From Novosphingobium huizhouense (GTDB lineage Bacteria > Pseudomonadota > Alphaproteobacteria > Sphingomonadales > Sphingomonadaceae), in NCBI RefSeq assembly GCF_020179475.1, contig NZ_JAILXZ010000001.1, positions 124,001 through 188,000 of the forward strand: a stretch of DNA of 64,000 nucleotides, read 5' to 3'. Position numbers and translations under genes: made by a program. The notes beneath the pieces are model-generated. The model was not told the DNA's origin. It ran no database searches and saw nothing but the letters and a program-made list of their open reading frames with translations. This document shows positions 35,282 to 44,333 of the stretch, one piece after another. Numbering within the stretch: position 1 is the stretch's first letter; each line of letters begins with the position of its first letter.

Positions 35282-37269
35282 CCGGCCCGGCCCCCGCCGC
35301 GCGCCCGTCTTCCGCCCCGCGCCTGTCCACCTTGCGCCCGCCGTCCGCGATCGGCCGTGCCGCGCTGGCGCTGGCCGCGGCGCCGCTGCTGGCGCTGACG
35401 GGGTGCGCCGGCACGATGCCGCGCCCGGCGCCCGCCCCGCTCCTCCCCGCGCCCGCGCCCGCGCCCGCGCCGGTCCAGCCCGCCCCGAGCGAGCCGGCCG
35501 CGGCCCTACCCGCGATGGACGCGCCCGCGCCCGCTGCGCCGGCGGACGATGCGGCGAGGCTCGACCGGCTCTTCGCCGACGATGCGCGCAGCGAACAGGC
35601 GCTCGATCCGCTGGCCGGGCTGGAGCGCGGCGAACGGGTCTCGGCCGAGCGCTTCCGCCTGCTGTTCACGCCCGAGCTGGTCCGCCGCCAGCGCGAACTG
35701 AACGCCGAAGCGCTGGCGCGGCTCGCGCAGATCGACCGCGCCGGCCTCGACGAGGCGCACCGCATCTCGTTCGACGTGTTCCGGGCCAGCAAGCTCGACG
35801 AGCAGGCGCTGCTCGCGCCCGCCACCGTCGCGCTGACCGGGCCGCGCCCGTTCAACCACTTCGGCGGGTTCCACGTCGAATTCCCCGGGCTGGTTTCGGC
35901 CGAAAGCGCGATGCCGCTCGACACCCTTGCCGATTACGAAGCACGCCTCGCGCTCGACCGCGCGCTGCCCGACGTGTTCGACACCGCGATCGCCCGTTTT
36001 CGCGAGGGCATCGCCAGCGGGGTGACCGAACCGCGGCTGACGGTGCGCAACATGCTCGCCCAGATCGACGCGATCCTCGCCACGCCGCCGGCGCAGTCGA
36101 CCTTCACCTCGCCGGTCCGCCCGCTGGCGCGCTCGCTGCGCGCGGCCGACCGGCGCGCGCTGGCCGCGGCGTTCCTCGACGTCACGCGCGACCAGGTCTA
36201 CCCCGCGTACCGGCGGCTGCGCGATTTCCTTGCCGGCGAATACTACGCCGCAGCGCGCGAGGAGCCGGGGCTGTCGGCCATGCCGGGCGGCGAACAGCTC
36301 TACCGCACGCTGGTGCGCCAGCACACCACGCTCGACCTCGATCCGGCGGCGGTCCACCGGCTCGGCCTCGCCGAAGTCGCGCGGATCCAGGCCGAGATGG
36401 AGCAGGTCAAGCAGGAGCTGGGCTTCGCCGGTCCGCTGCCCGCCTTCTTCGACCGCATCCGGCTAGACCCCCGCTTTCATCCGCGCAGCGCCGAGGAGCT
36501 GGCCCGCGGCTTCGAGGCGGTGGGGCGCAAGGTCGATGCGCTGGCGCCGCGCTATTTCGTCCACCTGCCGCGCACGCCGCTGCTGGTCCAGGCCTATCCC
36601 GCCTATCGGGCGCAGTACGAGGCCGGCGGCAGCTACAGCCAGGGCGCGCCGGACGGCAGCCGGCCCGGGGTGTTCTACTTCAACACCTACGACCTCAAGA
36701 GCCGGTTCCTGTCGGGCGTGACCACGCTCTACCTCCACGAAGGCGCGCCCGGCCACCACTTCCAGATCAGCCTGGCGCAGGAGAACACCGCGCTTCCCGA
36801 CTTCCAGCGCTTCGGCGGCAATACCGCCTATGTCGAAGGCTGGGCGCTCTATGCCGAGACGCTGGGCTACGAGATGGGCCTGTACAAGGACCCGATGCAG
36901 CACTGGGGCACGCTCGACGACGAGATGCTGCGGGCGATGCGGCTGGTGGTCGACACCGGGATCCACACGCAAGGGTGGAGCCGCGAGCGCGCGATCGACT
37001 ACATGCTCGCCAATTCGGGCATGGGCCGCACCGACGCGACCGCCGAAGTCGAACGCTACATCGCCAATCCCGGTCAGGCGCTGGCCTACAAGATCGGCGC
37101 GCTGACGATCCAGCGCCTGCGCCGCAAGGCCGAAGCGGAGCTTGGCGCACGCTTCGACATCCGCCGCTTCCACGACCAGGTGCTGATGAGCGGGGCCTTG
37201 CCGTTGCCGGTGCTCGAGGCGAAGATCGACCGCTGGATCGCGCGCGAACGCGCCGCGCCTGCGCCCTGA
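35278..37269 (+). CDS. DUF885-family metallohydrolase lipoprotein
   Basis: A 663-residue exported protein. A long signal ends in lipobox LTGC (Cys43), then comes a Pro/Ala spacer (~47-90) and the DUF885 domain. The zinc-type motif YLHEGAPGHHFQISLAQ and the later YVEGWALYAETLGYEMGLYKDP are family hallmarks resembling the M1/M3-like HExxH...E arrangement. Start GTG 35278 overlaps the oxygenase stop (GTGA); ATG 35254 is an alternative. Peptidase-like activity in the envelope is likely but unproven. Confidence 0.87.
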   Translation: MTGPAPAARPSSAPRLSTLRPPSAIGRAALALAAAPLLALTGCAGTMPRPAPAPLLPAPAPAPAPVQPAPSEPAAALPAMDAPAPAAPADDAARLDRLFADDARSEQALDPLAGLERGERVSAERFRLLFTPELVRRQRELNAEALARLAQIDRAGLDEAHRISFDVFRASKLDEQALLAPATVALTGPRPFNHFGGFHVEFPGLVSAESAMPLDTLADYEARLALDRALPDVFDTAIARFREGIASGVTEPRLTVRNMLAQIDAILATPPAQSTFTSPVRPLARSLRAADRRALAAAFLDVTRDQVYPAYRRLRDFLAGEYYAAAREEPGLSAMPGGEQLYRTLVRQHTTLDLDPAAVHRLGLAEVARIQAEMEQVKQELGFAGPLPAFFDRIRLDPRFHPRSAEELARGFEAVGRKVDALAPRYFVHLPRTPLLVQAYPAYRAQYEAGGSYSQGAPDGSRPGVFYFNTYDLKSRFLSGVTTLYLHEGAPGHHFQISLAQENTALPDFQRFGGNTAYVEGWALYAETLGYEMGLYKDPMQHWGTLDDEMLRAMRLVVDTGIHTQGWSRERAIDYMLANSGMGRTDATAEVERYIANPGQALAYKIGALTIQRLRRKAEAELGARFDIRRFHDQVLMSGALPLPVLEAKIDRWIARERAAPAP

Positions 37270-37363
37270 CGCTCGTCGGCCCGGGCTCGGCGGTTCGTCG
37301 AGCAAGGCTCGCGCGCGCAGCCGGCGATGACCAGGATGCGGGCAAAATCAGGGAGCTGATCGA

Positions 37364-38482
37364 ATGGTGCGCCGCATTCTTCCGTTCGTTCTTTCCGGCC
37401 TCGCGCCGGCCGTGGCCCTCGGGCAGGCACAGGGGCAGGGAGCGGCACAGGCACAGGCACAGGCACCGGCACCGGCTTCGCGCCCCGCCGTCTCGGTCGC
37501 GACGCCGGTGGCGCGCGCGGTCGTCGACCAGCTGGCGAGCGCGCTAGAGCGCGATTTCGTCTATCCCGAGACCGGCGCGCGCTATGGCGCGATGCTGCGC
37601 GGCAACCTTGCCGGGGGCGCCTACGATGCGCTCGCCGGAAAGGACCTTGCCGACAGGCTGACCGACGACCTGCAGGCGGTCCAGCCCGACGGCCACTTGC
37701 GCGTGCGCTTCACCGCCGACGAGGCTCCTGCGGCAACACCGCACTCGGCCTCGGTGCCGCGCCCGGCGCCAATCGAGCAGGCCCGCTGGATCAGCCCGGA
37801 CATCGCCTTCGTGCGCTACAACCTGTTCACCGGCGACGACGACGAGGTCGCGGCGACGCGCGCCTTCATGGACACCCACGCCGGCGCCAAGGTGCTGATC
37901 TTCGATTTGCGCACCCACCGCGGCGGCGGACTCGACGAGATGGACGCGATCCTGCCCTGGCTGTTCGACAAGCCCACCGGGCTCGTGCGCATGGCGACGC
38001 GCAAGTCGGTGGCGGCGAGCGGCAACAGCCCGCTGCAGGGCGTGCCCACGCTGCACGAGGTGGCGGGCGATCCCGCCTTCGTGACGCAGGAGCACCGGGT
38101 CGAGCCGGGCGCGAACCCGGCGCTGCGCAAGGCGCGGGTCTATCTCCTGACCTCGCCGCGGACCGCCTCGGCGGGCGAGCACTTCACGCAAGCGATGAAG
38201 TCCACCCGCCGGGCGACGATCGTCGGCGAAGCCACCGCGGGCGCCAACCATTTCGGCTACGGGCTCGACCTGCCCAACGGCTTTTCCACCTTCGTCCCGG
38301 TCGGGAGGACTTTCGATCCGGCGACGGGCAAGGACTGGGAAGGCGCAGGCATCGCGCCCGACATCGCGGTCCCGGCGCGCGAGGCGCTGGCGACCGTGCT
38401 GGTCCGCGAAGGCGTGCCCCGCGCCCAGGCGCAGGCGGTGTCCGACGCGCTGATGCCCGCCGCGCCGATGACGCGGCGCTAG
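37364..38482 (+). CDS. S41-type tail-specific protease-like protein
   Basis: A 372-residue secreted protein: signal peptide to ~20, a QA-rich linker (QAQGQGAAQAQAQAPAPA), an N-terminal helical domain (~45-105, VVDQLASALERDFVYPE), then an S41/IRBP-like catalytic domain (~140-350) with VLIFDLRTHRGGGLDEMDAILPWLF and the Ser region LLTSPRTASAGEHFTQAM, followed by VGEATAGANHFG. No PDZ domain. This matches the interphotoreceptor retinoid-binding-like S41 subgroup. ATG 37364 follows AGGGAGCT. It converges on DUF1003 with a 4-base overlap of stops. Confidence 0.87.
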   Translation: MVRRILPFVLSGLAPAVALGQAQGQGAAQAQAQAPAPASRPAVSVATPVARAVVDQLASALERDFVYPETGARYGAMLRGNLAGGAYDALAGKDLADRLTDDLQAVQPDGHLRVRFTADEAPAATPHSASVPRPAPIEQARWISPDIAFVRYNLFTGDDDEVAATRAFMDTHAGAKVLIFDLRTHRGGGLDEMDAILPWLFDKPTGLVRMATRKSVAASGNSPLQGVPTLHEVAGDPAFVTQEHRVEPGANPALRKARVYLLTSPRTASAGEHFTQAMKSTRRATIVGEATAGANHFGYGLDLPNGFSTFVPVGRTFDPATGKDWEGAGIAPDIAVPAREALATVLVREGVPRAQAQAVSDALMPAAPMTRR

Positions 38483-39054
38483 GCGCCGACCGGCACCCCG
38501 GCGACTTCGTTGACCACCGCCTCGGTGTTGGTGGCGACGTCGTCGACCTGGCCCTGGAGCTGGCCGAGCTTGTTGAAGACCTTGTCGATCTTGCGGTGCA
38601 GCCGCAGGATCTCGAGCTGGGTGCGCAAGTTGACCTCGTAGTCGTGGTGCGCGGTCAGGCGGTCCTTCTGCGACTGGCGGTTCTGGCTCATCATGATCAC
38701 CGGCGCCTGGAGCGCGGCGAGGGTCGAGAGCATCAGGTTGAGGAACACGTAAGGGTATTCGTCCCACTCGGGCACGATCCCGTCGGCGAGCTTCGAATTG
38801 ATCAGCATCCAGGCGAGCAGCACGACCGCGAAGACGATGATGAAGCCCCACGAACCGCCCACCGCCGCCACCCGGTCGGCGAGGCGCTGGCCGAAGGTCA
38901 TCTGCACCGCGGCGAGTTCGTCCGCGTCGCAATCCTCGATCTCGCCCGAGGCGACGCGGGCGAGGACGCGCTGCTCCTCGACGCCGAGGTCGTCGAAATT
39001 GCGCCCGAGCAGTTCCTCGGCAAGGCTTTCGGCGGTGGGCGCGTTGATCGGCAT
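38479..39054 (-). CDS. DUF1003 membrane protein
   Basis: A 191-residue protein with two adjacent membrane helices (WGFIIVFAVVLLAWMLINSKL and YVFLNLMLSTLAALQAPVIMM) followed by the family signature SQNRQSQKDRLTAHHDYEVNLRTQLEI and a cytoplasmic coiled coil (LRLHRKIDKVFNKLGQLQGQ). The N-terminus (LGRNFDDLGVEEQRVL) is hydrophilic. Function of DUF1003 is unknown. Confidence 0.92.
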   Translation of the reverse strand: MPINAPTAESLAEELLGRNFDDLGVEEQRVLARVASGEIEDCDADELAAVQMTFGQRLADRVAAVGGSWGFIIVFAVVLLAWMLINSKLADGIVPEWDEYPYVFLNLMLSTLAALQAPVIMMSQNRQSQKDRLTAHHDYEVNLRTQLEILRLHRKIDKVFNKLGQLQGQVDDVATNTEAVVNEVAGVPVGA

Positions 39055-39088
39055 CGCTGCCCCAACGGGCAGGGGAACCGATTGTTTC

Positions 39089-39982
39089 CTAACGTTTCCG
39101 CAATGTGGGCGCGGTGGCGCTCGCCATGCCCAGCGTCTCGGCGGCGATCTGCTGGAGGCGCACGGTGACGGCGGGGTTCATGCCGAGGTCGTCGGCGGCG
39201 CGCTCGCGCGCGCCGAGGCTGCGCGGGTCGACCCCGGTAATCGCGCCGAAGGCGACCAGCGCCTCGAGGTAATAGCCCTCGGTGCTGGCGTGGTACTGGT
39301 CCCAGGTCCACAGGTCGACCTGCCCGAAGGCGGTGCCGTCGTAGGGGTTGGGGTCGGCGACCCCGGCCTCGACCGCGCGCATCCACGCCGCGCCCACGGG
39401 CAGCGGCGGGCCGAACCGGCTCGAGCCTTCGCCCGCCTGGCGATTGGCCGCAGCGACGGTATCGGCCAGCGCGCCGAGCGGCTTGCCGGACCACGGACTG
39501 CCCGGCCGCCAGGCAAGGTCGGCGCGCGGCCAGGTCGAGACCAGCCGCACCGAGACCGCGGGATTGCGCCGCGCCATCATCTCGGCGAGCCGCAGCGCGG
39601 CGGCGACATGGCGCGCGGGGTTGCCGGGGCTTGCCGCATCGAGCGTCGAATAGCCCTGGAGCACGACGACGTCCCAGGCGCGGTCGATCCGGCCTGCGCG
39701 CTTGTCGAGATGGAAGGCGAGATCCTGCCCGCCCGCGGTCTCGAGGCTGACCTGCCAGTCCTGCCCGGTCTGCTCGGCGAACGTGCGGAACAGCGCGGGC
39801 ACCCCGCCGATGCCTTCGCCGTTGAGGTCGGTCACCCGCTCTGGATGATAGCGCCGGACCGGCGATCCCTGGCCGTAGGTGAACGAGTTGCCGACGAACA
39901 GGACGGTCCTGGCCAGCGCCCCGCCCGCGCCCGAAAGCGCGAGCGCCGCGGCCAGAACGGTCGTCACAAGGCGGCGCTTCAC
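39089..39982 (-). CDS. SGNH-hydrolase-like exported protein
   Basis: A 297-residue protein with signal peptide (VKRRLVTTVLAAALALSGAGGALA) and the SGNH block I TVLFVGNSFTYGQG (candidate nucleophile Ser33). Later blocks are VVLQGYS and the C-terminal DQYHASTEGYYLEALVAFG with a D-x-x-H pair. It looks like a GDSL/SGNH esterase, near the DUF4886 type. Start GTG 39982 overlaps the lysS stop (GTGA), so it is co-translated with LysRS, probably only through compaction. Confidence 0.72.
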   Translation of the reverse strand: MKRRLVTTVLAAALALSGAGGALARTVLFVGNSFTYGQGSPVRRYHPERVTDLNGEGIGGVPALFRTFAEQTGQDWQVSLETAGGQDLAFHLDKRAGRIDRAWDVVVLQGYSTLDAASPGNPARHVAAALRLAEMMARRNPAVSVRLVSTWPRADLAWRPGSPWSGKPLGALADTVAAANRQAGEGSSRFGPPLPVGAAWMRAVEAGVADPNPYDGTAFGQVDLWTWDQYHASTEGYYLEALVAFGAITGVDPRSLGARERAADDLGMNPAVTVRLQQIAAETLGMASATAPTLRKR

Positions 39983-41598
39983 CCCTCGAGCGCCTCGGCA
40001 ATCAGCGCGCGGGTGTTGGCGATGCCGTAGAGCGCGATGAAGCTGCCCATGCGCGGGCCGGCCGAGGAGCCGAGCAGCGTTTCGTAGAGCGCCTTGAACC
40101 AGTCGCGCAGGGTTTCGAAGCCGTAGTGCGGGTCCTTGCCGATCTCGTAGACGATGTTCTGCAGCAGCTCGGCGGTGGCATCGTCGCTGGTCGCGGCGAG
40201 TTCCTCGTCGAGCGCGGCGAGCGCGCGCGCCTCGTTCTCCTCGGGCTTGCGACGGCGGAGCGTCGGCGCGACGAAATCGCGGTTGTAGGCGAGCGCGTTG
40301 GTGACGAGCCCGTCGAGCGCAGGGTGCGCCGCCGGATCGGCATTCTCGACATAGTTGGCAAGGTACGACCAGACCTGCTCGCGCGTCGCGTGCGCGCCGA
40401 GCACGCCGACGAGGTTGAGCAGCAGGCCGTAAGTGACGGGGAGCGCTTCCCCTTCCCCGCCGGAGCCGCCAGCCGCTTCGCCGTTGGCGCGCAGCAGGTG
40501 CCAGACCGGGTTGCCGAGTTGCTGTTCGACCGGCTGGGCGGGGATCTTCTCGCGGAACTGCCAGTATTCGTCGACCGCGCGGGCGATCACGCCGGGGTGC
40601 AGGCTCTTGGCGCTCTTGGGTTCGCGGAACAGGTAGAAGCCGAGGCTTTCCTCGCTGCCGTAGGTCAGCCACTGCTCGATGGTCAGGCCGTTGCCCTTGG
40701 ACTTGGAGATCTTCTCGCCGTTTTCATCGAGGAACAGCTCGTAGATCAGGCCCTCGGGCGGGCGCCCGCCCAGCGCGCGGGCGATCTTGCCGCTTTCGCG
40801 CACGCTGTCGGTGAGGTCCTTGCCGCACATCTCGTAATCAACGCCGAGCGCCACCCAGCGCATCGCCCAGTCGACCTTCCACTGCAGCTTGGACCGGCCG
40901 CCGAGGATCGACTGTTCGACCACCGCGCCATCGGCATCGGTGAAGCGGACGAGCCCGGCTTCGGCGTCGATCACCTCGATCGGCACCTGCAGCACTTCGC
41001 CGGTGCTGGGCGAGACCGGCAGGACGGGCGAATAGGTCTTGCGCCGTTCTTCGCGAAGCGTCGGCAGCATGATGCCCATGATGGCGTCGAAGTGGCGCAG
41101 CACGCCCCTCAGCGCATCGTCGAAGGCGCCGGAATTGTAGCGGTCCGAGGCCGAGACGAATTCGTAGTCGAAGCCGAACCGGTCGAGGAAGTCGCGCAGC
41201 ATCGCGTTGTTGTGGTGCGCGAAGCTTTCGTGGGTGCCGAAGGGATCGGGAATGCGGCTGAGGGGCTTGCCGAGGTTGGCCGCAAGCACGTCCTTGTTGG
41301 GGACGTTGTCGGGCACCTTGCGCAAGCCGTCCATGTCGTCGGAAAAGGCGACGAGGCGCGTGGGATGGCCGCCCGTCAGGACTTCATAGGCGCGGCGCAC
41401 GAGCGTGGTGCGCAGCACTTCCTGGAAGGTGCCGATGTGCGGCAGGCCCGACGGGCCGTAGCCGGTTTCGAACAGCACGGGCACGAGATTGCCTTCGGCG
41501 TCCTTCTTGCCGCCCGGGAAGCGCTTGACGAGCTTGCGGGCTTCCTCGAACGGCCATGCCTTCGAGGTCTGGGCGGCGGTGAAAACGGCGTCTGTCAT
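39979..41598 (-). CDS. lysS: Class I lysyl-tRNA synthetase
   Basis: A 539-residue class I (archaeal/LysK-type) lysyl-tRNA synthetase. It has the HIGH-like motif GPSGLPHIGT (54-57) and the KMSKS motif EKISKSKGNGLTIEQW, with the Rossmann core between them and an alpha-helical anticodon-binding C-terminus. Class II motifs are absent. Most bacteria use class II LysRS; the class I enzyme is typical of alphaproteobacteria and spirochaetes. It heads a two-gene unit with the SGNH gene. Confidence 0.97.
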   Translation of the reverse strand: MTDAVFTAAQTSKAWPFEEARKLVKRFPGGKKDAEGNLVPVLFETGYGPSGLPHIGTFQEVLRTTLVRRAYEVLTGGHPTRLVAFSDDMDGLRKVPDNVPNKDVLAANLGKPLSRIPDPFGTHESFAHHNNAMLRDFLDRFGFDYEFVSASDRYNSGAFDDALRGVLRHFDAIMGIMLPTLREERRKTYSPVLPVSPSTGEVLQVPIEVIDAEAGLVRFTDADGAVVEQSILGGRSKLQWKVDWAMRWVALGVDYEMCGKDLTDSVRESGKIARALGGRPPEGLIYELFLDENGEKISKSKGNGLTIEQWLTYGSEESLGFYLFREPKSAKSLHPGVIARAVDEYWQFREKIPAQPVEQQLGNPVWHLLRANGEAAGGSGGEGEALPVTYGLLLNLVGVLGAHATREQVWSYLANYVENADPAAHPALDGLVTNALAYNRDFVAPTLRRRKPEENEARALAALDEELAATSDDATAELLQNIVYEIGKDPHYGFETLRDWFKALYETLLGSSAGPRMGSFIALYGIANTRALIAEALEG

Positions 41599-41884
41599 GG
41601 TGACCGCCCTTTCCCCTTTTGCCGCTGCGAAGGCAAGAGCGAAGGGGCATCGACGACCCCGCCGGGACCAGGGGGGTTGACGGGGTTTACACAGTCCTGT
41701 GAAAAAACTTCGACGGGGCGCCCGGGCCAGGAAAAATTGCCACGAAACCGTTGGAAATCTGCGGCAAAGGTTGCTGACATGCCCGTCAGATATCAGCTTG
41801 CGGCGCTGTAGGAAAATGCTTCTTCCAAGTAATCAATCAAATCGGTAGACAAACACCGATCCTGTTTCACGAGAGGAATTGCCG
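41599..41884. other. Divergent lysS-metY intergenic region
   Basis: This 286-base region must hold both promoters. It contains CTGAC-N6-GTCAG (listed separately) and an AT-rich stretch 41810-41850 (AAGTAATCAATCAAATCGG). I looked for SAM-II, SAM-V and SAH riboswitch-like segments upstream of metY and did not find one I can support. A plain ribosome site, AGAGGAATT, precedes metY. Confidence 0.45.
41774..41789. promoter_or_regulatory. CTGAC-N6-GTCAG palindrome upstream of metY
   Basis: CTGACATGCCCGTCAG lies 96 bases before the metY start, within the promoter region. Its arms and 6-base spacing are identical to those of the tetR-operon palindrome at 27394. It could be an operator for a dimeric regulator of metY; the identity of the regulator is unknown. 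Confidence 0.4.
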
Positions 41885-43180
41885 ATGACCGATCTGTCCA
41901 AGGCCCGCCCCGAGACGCTGGCGCTGCACGCGGGCTGGCGCGCCGATCCGACGACGGGATCGGTGGCGGTGCCGATCCACCAGACGACGAGCTACCAGTT
42001 CCAGTCGACCGAACACGCCGCCAACCTGTTCTCGCTGTCGGAGCTGGGCAACATCTACACGCGGCTGATGAACCCGACGACCGACGTGCTCGAGCAGCGG
42101 CTGGCCGCGCTCGAAGGCGGCGCGGCGGCGGTGGCGACCGCTTCGGGCCAGGCGGCCTCGACCTTCGCGGTGCTCAACCTCGCCCGCGCCGGCGACAACA
42201 TCGTCAGTTCCACCAACCTCTACGGCGGCACCTGGAACCTGTTCGCCAATACGCTGAAGGACCTCGGCATCGAAGTGCGCTTCGTCGACCCGGCCGATCC
42301 CGAAGCCTTCCGCGCCGCGACCGACGATCGCACCCGCGCCTACTATGCCGAGAGCCTGCCCAATCCGAAGCTGGAGGTCTTCCCCATCGCCGAAGTCGCC
42401 GCGATCGGGCGCGAACACGGCATTCCGCTGATCGTCGACAACACCGCGGCGCCGCTGCTGATCCGTCCGTTCGACCATGGCGCGGCGGTGGTGGTCTATT
42501 CGACCACCAAGTACATCGGCGGCCACGGCACCTCGATCGGCGGGGCGATCATCGATGGCGGCAACTTCGAATGGGACGCGTCGCCTGAACGCCAGCCGCT
42601 GCTCAACACGCCCGATCCCAGCTACCACGGCGCGGTCTGGGCGCGCGACATCAAGCCGCTGGGCCCCATCGCCTATGCCATCCGCGCCCGCGTGATCCTG
42701 CTGCGCGACATCGGCGCGGCGCTTTCGCCGTTCAACGCCTTCCAGCTGATCCAGGGACTCGAGACGCTGCCGCTGCGGATCGAGCGCCACAGCGAAAACG
42801 CGGCCAAGGTCGCCGCCTTCCTGGCCGCGCATCCCAAGGTCACGGCGGTGATCCACCCCTCGCAGGCCACGGGCCGCGCGAAGGAACTGGCCGACACGTA
42901 CCTGACGCGCGGAGCAGGCGGCCTCGTCGGCTTCGAGCTGGCGGGCGGCGCGGAGGCGGGCAAGCGCTTCATCAACGCGCTGGCGCTGTTCTACCACGTC
43001 GCCAACATCGGCGATGCGCGCAGCCTGGCGATCCATCCGGCCTCGACCACCCATTCGCAGCTTTCGCCCGAGGAGCAGGCGGCGACCGGGGTGAGCCCGG
43101 GCTACGTGCGGCTGTCGATCGGCATCGAGCACATCGACGACATCCTGGCCGACCTGGCCCAGGCGCTCGACGCGGCCTGA
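41885..43180 (+). CDS. metY: O-acetylhomoserine sulfhydrylase
   Basis: A 431-residue PLP enzyme of the Cys/Met metabolism family: makes homocysteine from O-acetylhomoserine and sulfide (O-acetylhomoserine aminocarboxypropyltransferase). Features: YTRLMNPTTDVLEQRLAALEGG, the phosphate-binding SGQAAST region, PNPKLEV and IVDNTAAP, and the Schiff-base Lys209 in VVYSTTKYIGGHG. The long insertion IDGGNFEWDASPERQPLLNTPDPSYHG is typical of the ~430-residue MetY subgroup and separates it from MetB/MetC/MetZ. ATG 41885 is preceded by AGAGGA. Confidence 0.95.
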   Translation: MTDLSKARPETLALHAGWRADPTTGSVAVPIHQTTSYQFQSTEHAANLFSLSELGNIYTRLMNPTTDVLEQRLAALEGGAAAVATASGQAASTFAVLNLARAGDNIVSSTNLYGGTWNLFANTLKDLGIEVRFVDPADPEAFRAATDDRTRAYYAESLPNPKLEVFPIAEVAAIGREHGIPLIVDNTAAPLLIRPFDHGAAVVVYSTTKYIGGHGTSIGGAIIDGGNFEWDASPERQPLLNTPDPSYHGAVWARDIKPLGPIAYAIRARVILLRDIGAALSPFNAFQLIQGLETLPLRIERHSENAAKVAAFLAAHPKVTAVIHPSQATGRAKELADTYLTRGAGGLVGFELAGGAEAGKRFINALALFYHVANIGDARSLAIHPASTTHSQLSPEEQAATGVSPGYVRLSIGIEHIDDILADLAQALDAA

Positions 43181-43281
43181 CCACGCGCAAGCAGCCGGTA
43201 ACGCCTGGTGCGTTACTCTCCCCCCTGCCGCTTCCGGGGCCGCTCTCTGCGCTGCCTTCGGAACCGGCAGGGGGACGAGCG

Positions 43282-43854
43282 ATGACCGACGCGGAACTGC
43301 AGGAGATCCTGGCGCGCGAACTGCTGCCGGGCGAGCGGCTGGTGTGGCAGGCGCGGCCCGATCCGCGCCGGATGCGCGCGCCGTTCGCGATCTGGCTGTT
43401 CGCGGTGCCGTGGACGGTGTTCGCGCTGGCATGGGAAGCCATGGCGCTGGTGCCGCTGTTCGGCGCCGGCGGCACCCCGGGCATGATCCGCTATACCTTC
43501 GGCATCGCCTTTCCGATCTTCGGCCTGCCGTTCATCGCCGTCGGCTTCGCCATGCTCGGCGCGCCGTTCTGGGCGCGCGGCGCGGCGGCGCGCTCGATCT
43601 ACGGGCTGACCGGGCGGCGGATCCTGCGCGTGACCGCGGGGCGCCGGCGCGTGGTCAGAAGCGTGCCGTTCGACGCGATGGGCCCGATCGACGTGCGCGT
43701 CGCCGTTGATGGCTGGGGCACGCTGCGGATCGAGACCGGCAGCCACATCGACAGCGACGGCGACCGGGTGACCGAGCGCTTCGAGGTCGAGGCCGTGCCC
43801 GACGTCGCCCGGCTGGAAGCGCTGCTGCTGGAGATGCGCAGGACGCGGGCCTGA
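43282..43854 (+). CDS. Membrane protein with PH-like domain
   Basis: A 190-residue protein with a basic N-terminus (LLPGERLVWQARPDPRRM), two hydrophobic helices (FAIWLFAVPWTVFALAWEAMAL and FGIAFPIFGLPFIAVGFAMLG), then a beta-rich domain (SIYGLTGRRILRVTAGRRRVVRSVPFDAMGPIDVRVAVDGWGTL, split) that looks like a bacterial PH-like fold: 'GERLVWQARP' and 'YGLTGRRIL' are typical. Function unknown. A good ribosome site (AGGGGGACGAGCG) precedes ATG 43282. Confidence 0.75.
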   Translation: MTDAELQEILARELLPGERLVWQARPDPRRMRAPFAIWLFAVPWTVFALAWEAMALVPLFGAGGTPGMIRYTFGIAFPIFGLPFIAVGFAMLGAPFWARGAAARSIYGLTGRRILRVTAGRRRVVRSVPFDAMGPIDVRVAVDGWGTLRIETGSHIDSDGDRVTERFEVEAVPDVARLEALLLEMRRTRA

Positions 43855-44255
43855 ACGGCTAGCCCGATGTGACGCGGTTGAAACGAATGCGGGGTGTGCG
43901 GGGCCGGCCGCTGCGCGGGGCCTGTCATGTGCGATGCGCTTTGTCGGTGTGGGCTGTTCGGCTGTTTCGGACGTTCCGGCGTTTCGGCGCTTCGGCTGAT
44001 GCTGTCGCTGCGGGCGATCCTGCCGCAGTGTGCGCGGGGTGGCGCTCGAACCACCCCGCGCAGCGCGTGGCGTGATGATGACCGGACGGGGTATCGATCC
44101 GGGGACAATCGTCATGCCACGAAATGCCGTCGAGCATTCCTGCAACCCTGATGTAATACTGACATGTATTCGGTAATAATCAATCAGAATTTGCCCCGGC
44201 AGCGCAACAAGGGGGGCAAAGATGGGTCCGAATTGCTTCGCTTTGCCGCGCAAGA
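43855..44255. other. Non-coding region downstream of the flagellin gene
   Basis: About 400 bases without a convincing gene. The segment 43950-44000 is a low-complexity run of TTCGG-type units. The segment 44140-44200 is AT-rich for this genome (GTAATACTGACATGTATTCGG, TAATAATCAATCAG). Several short open frames exist but have no ribosome site or recognisable content. Confidence 0.4.
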
Positions 44256-44289
44256 CGAAAAGGCGGCCGTGCCGGGGCACGACCGCCTT
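44256..44289 (-). terminator. Terminator of the flagellin gene
   Basis: On the minus strand, AAGGCGGTCGTGCC and GGCACGGCCGCCTT form a long hairpin (13 of 14 positions paired) followed by TTTTCG. It lies 45 bases after the flagellin stop. Confidence 0.88.
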
Positions 44290-44333
44290 CCCGTGGAGAC
44301 GCTGACTGAAGTATATGAAATAAAGGGGTTTTC

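Noticed and set aside
41599..41884. SAM-type riboswitch upstream of metY
   Set aside because: No stretch fits the SAM-II or SAM-V core by eye; only a short palindrome suited to a protein operator was found.
43869..44151. Small genes in the region downstream of the flagellin
   Set aside because: Several overlapping frames in a Cys/Arg/Gly-rich, low-complexity stretch; none has a ribosome site or recognisable domain.
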